Source: Cypionkella sp. (GTDB lineage Bacteria; Pseudomonadota; Alphaproteobacteria; Rhodobacterales; Rhodobacteraceae). Taken from it: DNA of 64,000 nt. Positions 51,365 to 61,865 of the stretch are shown in pieces. The stretch covers positions 1 to 64,000 of the forward strand of contig NZ_JAQGKQ010000049.1 of assembly GCF_028290025.1 (NCBI RefSeq), read 5' to 3'. The notes under the pieces are model-generated. The model did no database searches, was not told the origin of the DNA, and saw only the letters and a program-made list of their open reading frames with translations. Position 1 is the first letter of the stretch. Every line of letters begins with the position of its first letter. Made by a program: the position numbers and the translations under genes.

Positions 51365-52578
51365 GGGCGGCCGCGTGAGGGCCGCAAGATGCCCAAACGC
51401 GGATGCAAACTGCTGGCGATGACATAGGCTGCGCCGAATGCGAGGCCGGATGCGGCGAAAATGAAGTTCAAGGGCGCTACCCATAACACCAGCCAAGCCA
51501 TGCCGGGGGTGGCGATGCCGGAGACGTCGCGGAAGCTGGAATAGACGGCGGCCATCTCGGCGCGCTCGGACGGTTTGACCGACATCATAAACGGCAGGCC
51601 GCCGGAAATGTCGAGCATGACGAGGCCGAATGAGCCTAAAAACAGGCAGCCGATGGTGATCCACGGCAGCGGGGCGGCGATGGTGGCAAGGCAAAACAGG
51701 ATTGCGCAATAGGCCAGCGCCCAGCGTAAAGCGATGCGAACAGTGCGGCGGCGCACCCATGAGGCCATGAAGGGCGATAGCAAAAGGGTGGCGTTGGACA
51801 CCGATAGCATGAAGCCGCCGAGTTTGTCGCCCAAGCCTGCCTCAATGCAGAAAACCGGAACATAGACTACGTAGACCCACCAGCCGCAACTGCGGATCAC
51901 TGCGAACAGCCAGCCTGCGATCAGCCGGGGCTGGCGGAAGAACCGGCCTAAGTATGCCAAAGGATTGACGGCTGGGCCTTTGGCGCGGGTGATTTGCTTG
52001 CCCGAGCCGAGCCGCAGATACCAGAACACCGCGAACAGGATCACCGCGAAGATGGCGGCGACGATGAAGGGTAGCGGTGCCCAAAACGCCCGCATGTAGA
52101 CGCCGCTCATCGGGCCGATTGCCCAAGGGGCTGCGGCATAGACCATTTGCAGGCTTTGGGTGCGGCCCAGTTCGGCGCGGGGGACGTAATCCAGCACATA
52201 GGCGTTGAAGCAGACAAAGCAGGTCACGGTGGCCATCGACATGATCAGAATGCCAAGTTGCACCGACCATTGCGTGCCCAAAACGAACAGCACCATGGAG
52301 ATCAGGTAGAACACGCAGCCCGCCGAATAGACCCAGCGGCGCGGCCAGATTTGGGTGAGGCGCGGCACCATCAGACCCCAGAACAGAGTGATGATCCCGG
52401 CGGTCAGGTAAACGGTGGACAGGTTTTGCGCCGAGCCGAAAGCATCGTAAACCGCGATCGGAATGGTGGAAATCAGCGTGCCGCGCACCGCAGCCTCTAA
52501 TCCCGCAAGCAGGGCGAAGTGCTGAAGTTTGGGGCTGGAGGAGTGTTTCAACTCCAAAGACTGATACCGCAGGGCCAT
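51361..52578 (-). CDS. MFS transporter
   Basis: 405 residues with about twelve membrane helices. The intracellular loop after helix 2 is 'MVPRLTQIWPRRWVYSAG', a degenerate MFS motif A. 'AYVLDYVPRAELGRTQSL' follows helix 4 and 'FMASWVRRRTVR' is the symmetry-related loop. The substrate class is not discernible. Its 3' end overlaps that of mcd by 4 bases tail to tail. Confidence 0.85.
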   Translation of the reverse strand: MALRYQSLELKHSSSPKLQHFALLAGLEAAVRGTLISTIPIAVYDAFGSAQNLSTVYLTAGIITLFWGLMVPRLTQIWPRRWVYSAGCVFYLISMVLFVLGTQWSVQLGILIMSMATVTCFVCFNAYVLDYVPRAELGRTQSLQMVYAAAPWAIGPMSGVYMRAFWAPLPFIVAAIFAVILFAVFWYLRLGSGKQITRAKGPAVNPLAYLGRFFRQPRLIAGWLFAVIRSCGWWVYVVYVPVFCIEAGLGDKLGGFMLSVSNATLLLSPFMASWVRRRTVRIALRWALAYCAILFCLATIAAPLPWITIGCLFLGSFGLVMLDISGGLPFMMSVKPSERAEMAAVYSSFRDVSGIATPGMAWLVLWVAPLNFIFAASGLAFGAAYVIASSLHPRLGILRPSRGRP

Positions 52579-52703
52579 GTCGGTATATGGCTTTGAATGG
52601 CGGCATGGGTCTGTGTCGGAGGCGACGGCGGTTGGGCTATCTGCGACTATTTATCAGGCTTTTATTTTTTGGGAATGGCCGAATTTCCTCGCGAAACGGT
52701 CCT

Positions 52704-53444
52704 CTATTTCGCAAAAGGATCGTCGGCGGAATGCTTGGCAAGGATGGCCAACAGGCGGGCGCGGGCGTCGGGCAGTGGTTTGCCGTTCAGCAGCGGCTCC
52801 ATCGCGCGGTTGAGGAAATGGCCGGTCAGTGCCAGACCTTGCGCGATCTCCAAGGGGCTCGCGGGGCCTTGGCCGAGTAGAACCGGCGGTAACGGCAGCA
52901 GGCGCGAGGCCCAATCGCCTGCCGCATCGCGATTGACCGCGCGGCCGGTTTTCGGGCTGACATAGGCGAGATCCTCACGGCTGCCGGTGATGGCGCATTG
53001 GCTGAAGTCGAGGGCGAAACCGAGTTCCTCTAGCAAATGCAGCTCCCACCGCAAATAATCGGGCGGCCAGCCGGGGGTCAGCAAGGCGTCGAGCAGTTGG
53101 ATGGAGCGGGCGTAAAGTGCCGGATGCGGCTCGCGATCCGGCAAGGCGGCGTGCAGCATGGCACAGATGGCGTTGAGGCCAGCGAGGTTGAGACGGTTGG
53201 TCAGCACGCCCGCACGGCTGCGCAAAGGTTCAACCTTGAAGTTGCCGATCTGCTCGGAAAGCCGCGCCTGCCACGCCACATCGACTTGGGTGCCGGGTTG
53301 CAAAACGGCGGCCATCCGGCGCGAGGCACCACCGCGCACCACGCCAGCGTGACGCCCATGCGCCGCCGTGAACACCTCAATGATCGCCGATGTCTCGCCA
53401 TGCGGCCGCACCGAAATCACCGCACCCTGATCGCGCCATTCCAT
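52704..53444 (-). CDS. recO: DNA repair protein RecO
   Basis: 246 residues, recombination mediator that loads RecA with RecR and RecF. The OB-fold N-terminus '[26 protein letters not shown]' (broken by its turn) and '[15 protein letters not shown]' are typical, followed by an all-helical region with '[18 protein letters not shown]' and no zinc cysteines in the usual four-Cys arrangement. Start 53444 fits the family; a longer frame exists. recO after era is the normal order in alphaproteobacteria. Confidence 0.93.
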   Translation of the reverse strand: MEWRDQGAVISVRPHGETSAIIEVFTAAHGRHAGVVRGGASRRMAAVLQPGTQVDVAWQARLSEQIGNFKVEPLRSRAGVLTNRLNLAGLNAICAMLHAALPDREPHPALYARSIQLLDALLTPGWPPDYLRWELHLLEELGFALDFSQCAITGSREDLAYVSPKTGRAVNRDAAGDWASRLLPLPPVLLGQGPASPLEIAQGLALTGHFLNRAMEPLLNGKPLPDARARLLAILAKHSADDPFAK

Positions 53445-53596
53445 AGGACGAGTATCGACGCAGCGCGGTGGCAGAGCAAGGCTCGCCGTGCTTGGGTTTT
53501 GGGCCGGATTGCGGGGATGATTGCGCGGTTTACTCAGCCGAGTAACCAACTTTGCCGTTGGGCCTCGCTGCACGGGACGCAGCGAAGCCGGGCGCT

Positions 53597-53932
53597 TTAA
53601 TCGGAGAGACCGGCCTGGTCCAGCAGCGTGCGACCTTGACGATCTTCGAGTTCGATCACCCAAAGGTCAGGGTCACGGCTGCGCTGGCGGGTCAGCAGGG
53701 CATCGACTTCCGGCTCGGGCCCATCGGCGAGAACCACCCAGACGCGGGTGTCGGCCATCAGATCAAACGAGCGTTGATAGGCGCGGGCCTGGCCGTTCAG
53801 CAGGGCGACCTTGACCAGAACCGCGCCCGCCGTGGGATCACCTTTGGCGGTGACATAAACTGGAATATCCGCCAGCCGGAGCCGGGTGAGATAAGCGGAG
53901 ACCCAGAGATCGGACGTCAGGCGGGCGCTCAT
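53597..53932 (-). CDS. DUF1491-family protein
   Basis: 111 residues of an alphaproteobacterial family. Marks are '[23 protein letters not shown]', '[18 protein letters not shown]' and '[19 protein letters not shown]'. It has no signal or membrane segment and no known role. Start 53932 has AGAGGA 7 bases upstream. It lies between era and recO on the same strand, where it usually occurs. Confidence 0.82.
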   Translation of the reverse strand: MSARLTSDLWVSAYLTRLRLADIPVYVTAKGDPTAGAVLVKVALLNGQARAYQRSFDLMADTRVWVVLADGPEPEVDALLTRQRSRDPDLWVIELEDRQGRTLLDQAGLSD

Positions 53933-54059
53933 GATCATCCTCTTTGCGCAAATATCCCCCCGGAGGGATCAATCGTGTAACAGACGCGCGGTTTCTAACT
54001 GCAAAACCGGAACTTGAGCCAATCTATTGAACGAACTTCGCTTCAAATTCCGCCCCGGC

Positions 54060-55013
54060 TCAAGCCTCGCCGTCTTTGAAATCCAGACCCATCTCGGAAT
54101 AACGCTCGGGCTCGTCCTGCCAGTTTTCGCGCACCTTCACCTGCAGGAACAGATGCACGGTGCGGCCCAAAAATTCGGAAATGTCGGCGCGGGCGGCTTG
54201 GCCGATGCTTTTGATCGTCTCGCCCTTGTTGCCTAGAACGATGCCCTTGTGACCATCGCGTGAGACGTAAATCAACTGGTCGATCCGGGTTGATCCATCG
54301 GGTTTGTCTTCCCATTTCTCGGTCTCAACGGTCAGCTGATAGGGCAATTCTTCGTGCAGCCGCAGGGTCAATTTCTCGCGAGTCATCTCGGACGCGATCA
54401 ACCGCATTGGCAAGTCGGCGATCTGGTCTTCGGGGTAGAACCACGGGCCGTCGGGGATCTGCTCGGCCAGCCATTCGCGCAAGTCTTTGACTCCATAACC
54501 TTTTTCGGCAGAAATCATAAAGGTTTTCGCGAACGGGAAGGCTTCGTTCATCTTTTCGGCCAATGCGAGCAGCACCTCGGCTTTGACCTTGTCGATCTTG
54601 TTGATCGCCAAAGCGACCGGCTGGCCTTGTGGGATTTGGTCTTTCATCCGGTCGATGATGGTGGCTACGCCTTCGGTCAGGCCACGGTTGGCTTCGATCA
54701 AAAGCACGATCAGATCGGCGTCGGCGGCACCGCCCCAAGCGGCTTTGACCATGGCGCGATCAAGGCGGCGACGCGGGCGAAATAAGCCGGGGGTGTCAAC
54801 GAAAACGATCTGCGCCACGCCTTCCATCGCCACGCCGCGAATACGGGTGCGGGTGGTCTGGACTTTATGCGTCACGATGGACACTTTCGCGCCCACCATG
54901 CGGTTCAGCAGGGTCGATTTGCCAGCGTTCGGCTCGCCAATCAGCGCCACGAAACCTGCACGCGTGCCGGGGCCATCGGGCATCCGGCCAGTTAATTTGC
55001 TGTCTTCACTCAT
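54060..55013 (-). CDS. era: GTPase Era
   Basis: 317 residues. G1 '[16 protein letters not shown]', G3 'VFVDTPGLF' and G4 'AINKIDKV' are visible, followed by a C-terminal KH domain '[22 protein letters not shown]'. Era binds the 3' end of 16S rRNA and monitors 30S maturation. It overlaps rnc by 8 bases and starts with ATG at 55013. The N-terminus has a short tail before G1. Confidence 0.96.
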   Translation of the reverse strand: MSEDSKLTGRMPDGPGTRAGFVALIGEPNAGKSTLLNRMVGAKVSIVTHKVQTTRTRIRGVAMEGVAQIVFVDTPGLFRPRRRLDRAMVKAAWGGAADADLIVLLIEANRGLTEGVATIIDRMKDQIPQGQPVALAINKIDKVKAEVLLALAEKMNEAFPFAKTFMISAEKGYGVKDLREWLAEQIPDGPWFYPEDQIADLPMRLIASEMTREKLTLRLHEELPYQLTVETEKWEDKPDGSTRIDQLIYVSRDGHKGIVLGNKGETIKSIGQAARADISEFLGRTVHLFLQVKVRENWQDEPERYSEMGLDFKDGEA

Positions 55014-55695
55014 CAGAATTCTCCATCCGGGCCAGAAGGGCGCGGGCTGCGGCTTGTTCGGCCACACGTTTCGATCCGGCGCGGGCAAGTTCTGCCTCGC
55101 CACTTTCCAGACGAACTTCGACGGTGAAGATCGGCTGGTGGTCTGGGCCTTCGCGGCCCTGTTCGGTGTAAATGGGTGGTGGCATGGCGCGGGCCTGCGC
55201 CCATTCTTGCAATGAGGTTTTGGGGTCGCGGGCGTCTTGTTCCACGGCACCGATGCGCGGCCCCCATAACCGCAGGATCAGCGCGCGGGCGGCGTCGAAG
55301 CCACCATCTTGGTAAACGGCGGCGATCACCGCCTCCATCGCGTCACCCAAAAGCGCCTCTTTGCGGCGGCCACCTGAGAGCATTTCCGAGCGACCCAGTT
55401 TCAGAACATCGCCCAAACCGATTTCGCGCGCGACCTCGGCGCAAGTCTCTTTACGCACCAAAGCGTTGAAACGAGGGGCGAGTTGCCCTTCGGAGGCCGC
55501 CATATCGGAGCCCAGCAAAGCCTCTGCCATCACGAGACCAAGCACACGATCACCAAGGAATTCAAGGCGTTGATTGTCGGGACGTGTGTTGGAGGAAATC
55601 GAAGCATGGGTGACGGCGCGCAGCAGAAATTCTGGCTCGCGAAAGTTGTGCCCTATGCGCGCCTCGAAGGCTTTGAGATCGGCCGCGAGCCTCAC
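55006..55695 (-). CDS. rnc: Ribonuclease III
   Basis: 229 residues. The RNase III signature '[21 protein letters not shown]' (with the catalytic Glu and Asp) lies near residue 40, '[20 protein letters not shown]' carries the second metal ligands, and a double-stranded RNA-binding domain is at the C-terminus. It processes rRNA and structured mRNAs. GTG start overlapping the lepB stop by 4 bases. lepB-rnc-era is the standard order. Confidence 0.96.
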   Translation of the reverse strand: MRLAADLKAFEARIGHNFREPEFLLRAVTHASISSNTRPDNQRLEFLGDRVLGLVMAEALLGSDMAASEGQLAPRFNALVRKETCAEVAREIGLGDVLKLGRSEMLSGGRRKEALLGDAMEAVIAAVYQDGGFDAARALILRLWGPRIGAVEQDARDPKTSLQEWAQARAMPPPIYTEQGREGPDHQPIFTVEVRLESGEAELARAGSKRVAEQAAARALLARMENSDE

Positions 55696-56471
55696 TCCAC
55701 CGCCTTGAAGAAGCGGTCTGAGCGCCAGGTCCAGAAATACAGCATCGAGGTGCCAGCGGAGGAGAAAATGATGCGGTCGGCGCGGCCGATCAAATTTTCG
55801 ACGGGCACAAAGCCGACGCCGCCGACGGCTTGAGCAAAGCGGCTGTCTTGGCTGTTGTCGCGGTTGTCGCCCATGAAGAAATACTCGGCTTCGGGCACGG
55901 TAAACACGTCGGTGTTGTCGGCGTAGCCATCGTCTTCGATGTTCAGCACATCATGCACGACGCCGTTCGGCAACGTCTCGCGGAAGCGGTCTTTTTTGCA
56001 CATCGCGCCATCGCCGACGGCACCATTGCCGCAACGTGGGCGGCTTTTCATCGGGCCTTGCGGCTCCATCACTTCTTCAAAGGTGCCAGCGGGCACTTGC
56101 GGCACCACAGCGCCGTTGATGTAGAGAATGCCTTGTTTGACCTGAACTTTGTCGCCCGGCAGACCGATCAGACGTTTGACGAAATCCGAGCCGTTGACCG
56201 GATGGCGGAACACCACCACGTCGCCGCGCTGAGGGTCCGAGGCGAAGATGCGGCCTGAGATCGGGCAGAGTGCGAAGGGGCAGGAGTATTTTGAATAGCC
56301 GTAAGCCATCTTGTTGACGAAGACGAAGTCGCCAACCAGCAGGGTGTCTTTCATCGACTCGGAAGGAATCCAGAATGGTTGGAAGAATATGGTGCGGAAC
56401 AGGCCCGCGATCAGCAGCGCGTAAACAACGGTTTTCACCGTTTCGACAATGCCGCCATCGTTTTTCGCCAT
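55692..56471 (-). CDS. lepB: Signal peptidase I
   Basis: 259 residues. Boxes: '[22 protein letters not shown]' with the catalytic Ser (split by its loop), '[13 protein letters not shown]' with the catalytic Lys, and '[15 protein letters not shown]'. One membrane segment at the N-terminus ('[16 protein letters not shown]'). The Cys pairs between boxes are of the alphaproteobacterial form. It removes Sec signal peptides. First gene of lepB-rnc-era, with acpS 106 bases upstream. Confidence 0.96.
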   Translation of the reverse strand: MAKNDGGIVETVKTVVYALLIAGLFRTIFFQPFWIPSESMKDTLLVGDFVFVNKMAYGYSKYSCPFALCPISGRIFASDPQRGDVVVFRHPVNGSDFVKRLIGLPGDKVQVKQGILYINGAVVPQVPAGTFEEVMEPQGPMKSRPRCGNGAVGDGAMCKKDRFRETLPNGVVHDVLNIEDDGYADNTDVFTVPEAEYFFMGDNRDNSQDSRFAQAVGGVGFVPVENLIGRADRIIFSSAGTSMLYFWTWRSDRFFKAVE

Positions 56472-56577
56472 GATGCCTGTAACCTCAAGTTTGCCACGAT
56501 GCGCGCAGCTTTTAGCTTTTGCCGCTACGCGCGCGACTTTTATCTTTCGCGCTACATGCGCGCCGAGGGGCTTGGAG

Positions 56578-56991
56578 TCAAGTTGGCGCGGGGCCGGGGC
56601 GGGCCTCGATCACCACGTACGCCTGCGCCCAAGGGTGATCGTCGGTCAAAGTGACGTGAATGATGGCGTGGTGGTCGGGCGGGGTCATCTGCGCGAGGCG
56701 TTCGGCGGCCCAACCGGTCAGGTGCATGACGGGCTGACCCGAGCGCAAGTTGGACACCGCCATGTCTTTCCACGCGATGCCCATGCGCAGGCCGGTTCCC
56801 AGCGCCTTGGAACACGCCTCTTTCGCCGCCCAGCGTTTGGCATAGGTGGCGGCGATAGCGCGGGGGCGGGAGTCGGCCTTTTTCTGCTCGCGCTCGGTGA
56901 AAACCCGATTGCGGAAACGGTCGCCGAAACGGGTCAGAGTGGCGTCTATCCGCTCTATATTGCAAAGGTCAGAGCCGATACCGAGGATCAT
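56578..56991 (-). CDS. acpS: Holo-[acyl-carrier-protein] synthase
   Basis: 137 residues. N-terminal '[18 protein letters not shown]' with the metal-binding Asp, and '[19 protein letters not shown]' with the Glu ligand. It transfers phosphopantetheine from CoA to apo-ACP. Its ATG is directly next to the pdxJ stop, so the two are coupled. Confidence 0.95.
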   Translation of the reverse strand: MILGIGSDLCNIERIDATLTRFGDRFRNRVFTEREQKKADSRPRAIAATYAKRWAAKEACSKALGTGLRMGIAWKDMAVSNLRSGQPVMHLTGWAAERLAQMTPPDHHAIIHVTLTDDHPWAQAYVVIEARPGPAPT

Positions 56992-57744
56992 TTAAGCGCG
57001 AGCCTGATCCATGCGACGGCGCATTTCCTCAATTGCAGCTTCAAGACCGACGTAAATGGCCTCGCCGATCAGGAAATGGCCGATGTTCAGCTCGATGATT
57101 TCCGGGATGGCGGCGATGGGGGCGACGTTGTCGTAGGTCAGACCGTGGCCGGCGTGGACTTCGAGGCCGAGGCTGTGGGCGTAGGCGGCAGCTTTGCGCA
57201 GGGCGTTCAGTTCGACCTCGGCTTCGTCCATGCGGCCCTCGGCGTGCAGGTCGGAATAGTGGCCGGTGTGGAGTTCCACGACAGCGGCACCGATGCGGGC
57301 GGAAGCCTCAATCTGGCGCGGGTCGTGGCCGATGAACATCGAGACGCGGCATCCTGCTTCGCGCAGCGGCGTGATGAAATCGGTCAGGCGGTTGGCGTCG
57401 GAGGCGACATCAAGGCCGCCTTCGGTGGTGCGTTCGGCGCGGTTTTCCGGCACGAGGCAGACGGCGTGAGGTTTCAAGCGCAGGATAATCGCGGCCATCT
57501 CATCGGTGGCGGCACATTCAAAGTTGAGCGGGATGCCGATGCCTGCGCGCAAAGCCTCCATATCGCTATCACGGATATGGCGGCGGTCTTCGCGCAGATG
57601 GGCGGTGATGCCGTCAGCGCCGGCAGCTTCTGCCAGCAACGCGGCACGCAGCGGGTCGGGCCAGACAGCGCCGCGCGCATTGCGCACCGTGGCGACATGG
57701 TCAATGTTGATGCCAAGCCGTTGCCGTAACAGAGCAGAAACCAT
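56992..57744 (-). CDS. pdxJ: Pyridoxine 5'-phosphate synthase
   Basis: 250 residues of a TIM-barrel enzyme that condenses 1-deoxyxylulose 5-phosphate with 3-amino-2-oxopropyl phosphate to PNP. '[16 protein letters not shown]' opens, '[14 protein letters not shown]' carries catalytic His/Arg, and '[15 protein letters not shown]' and '[12 protein letters not shown]' follow. Start 57744 has GGAG 6 bases upstream, better than 57756. Confidence 0.96.
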   Translation of the reverse strand: MVSALLRQRLGINIDHVATVRNARGAVWPDPLRAALLAEAAGADGITAHLREDRRHIRDSDMEALRAGIGIPLNFECAATDEMAAIILRLKPHAVCLVPENRAERTTEGGLDVASDANRLTDFITPLREAGCRVSMFIGHDPRQIEASARIGAAVVELHTGHYSDLHAEGRMDEAEVELNALRKAAAYAHSLGLEVHAGHGLTYDNVAPIAAIPEIIELNIGHFLIGEAIYVGLEAAIEEMRRRMDQARA

Positions 57745-57759
57745 GGCCGTCTCCATAAT

Positions 57760-58479
57760 TTAAGGCGCGTCGGCCTTGCTTTCATCGTGCTTATGCGCTG
57801 CGGCATCGGCGTCTTTGTCACCACGATGCAGCAGGCGGGCTTTGGCATCGGCCACGGCCAGCTTTAGGCGGTGGCGGCGTTCGCGGCGATCATCGGCCTT
57901 GGCAGCGCGGGCTTTTTGATAGGTCTGCACCAGCGGGATCGTCAGGTAATACGCGACCGCAGAAATCACCAGACCGGGCAGCAGAGCGCCGATAAAATAG
58001 GGCACGTAAATCTCATGCCAGAAGCGAATCAGGCCACCCCAATGCATCGTTTCAGGCGTAAAAATTGCGACCATGTTGCGCCAAAGATCGCCGCCTGCAT
58101 GGGCAAACGCGCCGCCAATGGCTTCGGCGGAAAGCGGTTCCTGCACACCCATGATCCAGTGACCAAGCGTCATTGCAAATACCGCGAAGAACGGCGTGGT
58201 CAGTGGGTTGGTGTTGAACGTGCCCAGCAACGCCGCGAAAAGATTGCCGCGCACAAGGCGGGCAGCGGCCCAAGCGGCCACAAATTGCAGGCCGGGGAGG
58301 GGGAGAAAGCCGATCATAAAGCCCGCAAACACGCCGCGCGCGATGCGGTGAGGGTCGTCGGGCAGGCGGCTCATCCGGTGAATGACGTAGCGGGTGGCGC
58401 GTTTGAATCCACCGGTCGGGTAGATCATCTCGCGCATCCAAGCGAGCCATCCCAGCGGTTGCCGACGTTTGAATACCAT
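57760..58479 (-). CDS. DUF2062 membrane protein
   Basis: 239 residues. 'RIARGVFAGFMIGFLPLPGLQFVAA' (split by the turn) and 'GTFNTNPLTTPFFAVFA' are hallmarks of DUF2062, with three membrane segments, and a long charged C-terminal tail rich in Lys, Asp and His. Conserved in alphaproteobacteria; function unknown. Start 58479 (MVFKRR) is taken because AAAGGAAG lies upstream. It follows pdxJ on the same strand. Confidence 0.85.
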   Translation of the reverse strand: MVFKRRQPLGWLAWMREMIYPTGGFKRATRYVIHRMSRLPDDPHRIARGVFAGFMIGFLPLPGLQFVAAWAAARLVRGNLFAALLGTFNTNPLTTPFFAVFAMTLGHWIMGVQEPLSAEAIGGAFAHAGGDLWRNMVAIFTPETMHWGGLIRFWHEIYVPYFIGALLPGLVISAVAYYLTIPLVQTYQKARAAKADDRRERRHRLKLAVADAKARLLHRGDKDADAAAHKHDESKADAP

Positions 58480-58546
58480 GGATCGGCCCCGCTTCCTTTC
58501 TGCCATCAGGCGTATGCCCTCGTGGATAATCCGATCGGATATTCCG

Positions 58547-60664
58547 TTAAGGCTTTCGTGTCATATCACGATGCCGCGACACTTGTGCGACATCCGTTTC
58601 GGCCTCGAGTGCCGTCATTACCATGTGCAAGTGTTCGACGTCGCGCAAGTCCACGTCAATGATAAGTCTGTAAAAATCCGGTTTACGCTCGGTGAATCGC
58701 AGATCGGATATGTTGGCTTTCTGCTCGCCAATCAAGGTGCAAATCCGCCCCAAAACGCCCTGATCGTTCGAGATGGCAACATCCAGCGCAACGGTGTTCA
58801 CCGCAGCATGACGGCCCGCGTGCCATTGCAGATCAACCCAGCGGTTCGGTTGTTCTTCAAACTCCTCCAGCGCCGGGCAATCAATCGCGTGGATCAACAC
58901 ACCTTGGCCGCGATAGGTAATGCCCACGATACGTTCACCGGGCAAGGGCTGACAGCACAGCGCACGGCGGAAGGTTTGATCATCGGGCATACCAATGACG
59001 GCGCGGGCGGATTCGACCTCATCCACACCGCGTTGCACCAGTTCGGGATACAGGGTTTCGACAACTTTACGGGCGGTGAGTTCGGCGGAACCTAGGGCTG
59101 CGAGAAGTTCGGCTTCATCGGGCAATCCCAGCATTTTAGCAGCGGTGCGCAGGGCTTTATCTGTGGCTTTCTTGCCGACATGCTCGAAGGCGGCGCGGGC
59201 AAGTTCTTGACCCAAACGGACAAAACGACCGCGATCTTCTTCGCGCAACGATTTGCGAATCGCAGCCTTGGCGCGGCCGGTGGTGACGATGTCGATCCAC
59301 GACGCCTGCGGGCGCTGGCCTTCGGCAGTGATAATCTCGACCGACTGGCCATTTTTCAGGCGGGTCCACAAGGGCACGCGGATACCGTCGATTTTGGCCG
59401 AGACGCAGGAATTGCCGATGCGGGTATGGATGGAATAGGCGTAATCCAGTGGCGTGGCACCGCGCGGAAGCTGCACCACATCGCCCTTCGGCGTGAAGCA
59501 GAACACCTGATCGGAATACATCTCAAGCTTGACGTTTTCGAGAAACTCGTCGTGATCGCCCTCGTCCAGACGTTCGGTCATTGCGGCGATCCACTTGGCG
59601 GGATCGACGGCAAACGGGTTCTTGGCGCGCACGCCTTCGCGGTAAGACCAGTGCGCGGCCACACCTGCTTCAGCGACTTCGTGCATTTCACGTGTGCGGA
59701 TTTGGACCTCGACCCGCTTGCCGTCACGGCCTGACACCGTGGTGTGAATGGAGCGGTAGCCGTTGGTTTTTGGCTGGCTGAGATAATCTTTGAACCGGCC
59801 CGGCACCGCGCGCCAGCGTTGGTGGATCACGCCCAAGATGCGGTAACAATCCGCGACCGAGGCACAGATGACGCGAAAGCCGTAAATGTCCGACAGGCTG
59901 CTGAAGGCGAGGTCTTTTTCCTGCATCTTGCGCCAGATCGAATAGGGTTTCTTCGCGCGGCCATACACGTCGGCGTCGATGGCGACCTTTTCCAACTCGG
60001 AGCGGATGTCGGCGGTGATCTGATGCACCACGTCGCCCGATTCGCGTTGCAGCGTCAGGAAGCGGCGAATAATCGAGTTGCGGGCCTCTGGGTTCAGCAC
60101 CCGGAACGACAGGTCTTCAAGTTCTTCGCGCATCCACTGCATACCCATGCGACCGGCAAGCGGCGCATAGATTTCCATGGTTTCGCGGGCCTTTTGCGCC
60201 TGCTTTTCCGGCTTCATCGACTTGATGGTGCGCATGTTGTGCAGGCGGTCGGCGAGTTTGACCAAGATCACCCGCAGGTCTTTCGACATCGCCATGAACA
60301 ATTTACGGAAGTTTTCCGCCTGCTGCGATTCGGTGTTGGAAAGTTGGAGGTTGGTCAGCTTGGTAACGCCATCGACCAGTTCGGCGACTTCCTCGCCAAA
60401 CAACTTGGCGACCTCGGCATAGGTGGATTTGGTGTCTTCGATGGTATCGTGCAGCAGGGCCGTGATGATGGTGGCATCATCGAGTTGTTGTTCGGTCAGG
60501 ATGGCTGCGACGGCGACGGGGTGGGTGAAATAAGGCTCACCCGATTTGCGCAACTGGCCGTCATGCATATCTGACCCGTAGGCATAAGCCTTACGGATCA
60601 GTTCAGAATTGCAGCGTGGATTGTAGTTTTTAACCAGGGCGATGAGGTCTTCAACGTCGATCAT
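58547..60664 (-). CDS. rsh: Bifunctional (p)ppGpp synthetase/hydrolase Rsh
   Basis: 705 residues with the RelA/SpoT plan: an HD hydrolase domain ('ALLHDTIEDT', 'KLADRLHNMRT'), a synthetase domain ('YGFRVICASVADCYR', 'GYRSIHTTV'), a TGS domain ('CFTPKGDVVQLPRGATPLDYAY' in two parts), and a C-terminal ACT domain. HD being intact argues for both making and degrading ppGpp. It is the single Rsh typical of alphaproteobacteria and lies beside rpoZ, as spoT does in E. coli. Confidence 0.96.
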   Translation of the reverse strand: MIDVEDLIALVKNYNPRCNSELIRKAYAYGSDMHDGQLRKSGEPYFTHPVAVAAILTEQQLDDATIITALLHDTIEDTKSTYAEVAKLFGEEVAELVDGVTKLTNLQLSNTESQQAENFRKLFMAMSKDLRVILVKLADRLHNMRTIKSMKPEKQAQKARETMEIYAPLAGRMGMQWMREELEDLSFRVLNPEARNSIIRRFLTLQRESGDVVHQITADIRSELEKVAIDADVYGRAKKPYSIWRKMQEKDLAFSSLSDIYGFRVICASVADCYRILGVIHQRWRAVPGRFKDYLSQPKTNGYRSIHTTVSGRDGKRVEVQIRTREMHEVAEAGVAAHWSYREGVRAKNPFAVDPAKWIAAMTERLDEGDHDEFLENVKLEMYSDQVFCFTPKGDVVQLPRGATPLDYAYSIHTRIGNSCVSAKIDGIRVPLWTRLKNGQSVEIITAEGQRPQASWIDIVTTGRAKAAIRKSLREEDRGRFVRLGQELARAAFEHVGKKATDKALRTAAKMLGLPDEAELLAALGSAELTARKVVETLYPELVQRGVDEVESARAVIGMPDDQTFRRALCCQPLPGERIVGITYRGQGVLIHAIDCPALEEFEEQPNRWVDLQWHAGRHAAVNTVALDVAISNDQGVLGRICTLIGEQKANISDLRFTERKPDFYRLIIDVDLRDVEHLHMVMTALEAETDVAQVSRHRDMTRKP

Positions 60665-60712
60665 CACCGCCCCGCAATTCGGGTATCCCCGTCATTAAAG
60701 CTCGCGCCAGAC

Positions 60713-61066
60713 TTAGAGCTCGCCCTGTGCTTCCATCAATGCCCGCAGCAACTTTTCTTCCGACATATCATCTTGCATCGGGCGATCAATTTCGCCGGAC
60801 ATAAGCAGAGCCATCTGATCTTCTTCCGGCTCGTCAACTTCGATTTGGGTCTGGTGACCTTCAATCATCCGCTCACGCAGGCCGTCAGCCAACTGAGTTT
60901 CCTCGGCGATTTCGCGCAAGGCGACCACCGGGTTTTTATCGTTATCACGATCCACAGTCGCGGCAGAGCCGGCTTGGATTTCGCGGGCCCGATGGGCCGC
61001 AAGCAGGACAAGTTCGAACCGATTAGGAACCTTGTCAACGCAATCTTCAACCGTCACGCGGGCCAT
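60713..61066 (-). CDS. rpoZ: RNA polymerase omega subunit
   Basis: 117 residues. '[19 protein letters not shown]' and '[12 protein letters not shown]' are the family opening, followed by a ppGpp-binding-type N-terminus and an acidic C-terminal tail. Omega helps RNA polymerase assembly and, with ppGpp, regulation. It precedes rsh by about 50 bases on the same strand. Confidence 0.96.
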   Translation of the reverse strand: MARVTVEDCVDKVPNRFELVLLAAHRAREIQAGSAATVDRDNDKNPVVALREIAEETQLADGLRERMIEGHQTQIEVDEPEEDQMALLMSGEIDRPMQDDMSEEKLLRALMEAQGEL

Positions 61067-61140
61067 GAAAGACTCCAGTAGGGATGGGGGCTTTGAAGCG
61101 GTCTATTTAGGCGCTGCGCGGCGCATTGACAAGGGCATAA

Positions 61141-61719
61141 TCAAGCGGATGCGATAGGTATGACATTAGCGCGATCTTGGCGTGGAAGTGCCGCCAGCAT
61201 CTGCGCCACCGTAAGGCCAGTTATGGGGTGTTGCCAGCCGGGGGCAACGTCATTCAGCGGCACCAGAACGAAAGCGCGTTCGGCCAGACGCGGATGCGGC
61301 AAGATCAGCTGATCGGGGGCGAGACGGCGCTGATCGTCCGGCGACAGGCTTTGCCAATGCATATGGGTATTACGGTCAGGCAGCACTGATTCGCCCAAGG
61401 CCAACAGGTCAATATCTAGCGTCCGCATACCCCAACGCTGTAGCCTTTCGCGGCCAAACTCCGCCTCTACATCATGCAAACAAGCTAATATTTCTGCGGG
61501 GGAGGTGTCATGACGCAACGTAATAGCCGCTGCGGCGTTTATGTAATCCGGGCCCGCTCCGGCGGGAAAACATGGCGTCTGATACAACTTGCTGGCGCAA
61601 GTTATTTGCACGCCACGCCGCACAAGCTCCGCTAAAGCGGCCCGAATTGTTTCCATTGGCGACATTTTGCCGAAATCGAGATTTGCGCCTAATGCAATTA
61701 GAGCGTGCTTTTCTGTGAC
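61141..61719 (-). CDS. folK: 2-amino-4-hydroxy-6-hydroxymethyldihydropteridine diphosphokinase
   Basis: 192 residues. 'ALIALGANLDFGKMSPMETI' starts the domain and 'GMRTLDIDLLALGE' with 'LILPHPRLAERAFVLVPL' is the HPPK signature. It phosphorylates the pterin precursor of folate with ATP. Start 61719 is the best fit. It is divergent from the NYN gene. folC is 36 kb away on the other strand. Confidence 0.94.
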   Translation of the reverse strand, partial: VTEKHALIALGANLDFGKMSPMETIRAALAELVRRGVQITCASKLYQTPCFPAGAGPDYINAAAAITLRHDTSPAEILACLHDVEAEFGRERLQRWGMRTLDIDLLALGESVLPDRNTHMHWQSLSPDDQRRLAPDQLILPHPRLAERAFVLVPLNDVAPGWQHPITGLTVAQMLAALPRQDRANVIPIASA

Positions 61720-61865
61720 CATAGTTGATGATAACCTCACAATAGATTGGCTTGCTCGTCATTTGGCGACCCTGCTATTCAAGCTCATTCGCCGTTGAAT
61801 TATCTACATTAGGTAGACCACTCACGAAAGCGCGATTGGCAACAGTTTTTTCGAGGGGACGACTT

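Noticed and set aside
53597..53932. Idea that the DUF1491 gene could be part of the RecO/Era repair set
   Set aside because: Position is conserved, but no functional evidence beyond order is visible.
56449..57729. A 426-residue forward open frame across acpS and pdxJ
   Set aside because: Lies antisense to two well-recognised genes; the long frame results from the codon pattern of GC-rich coding DNA.
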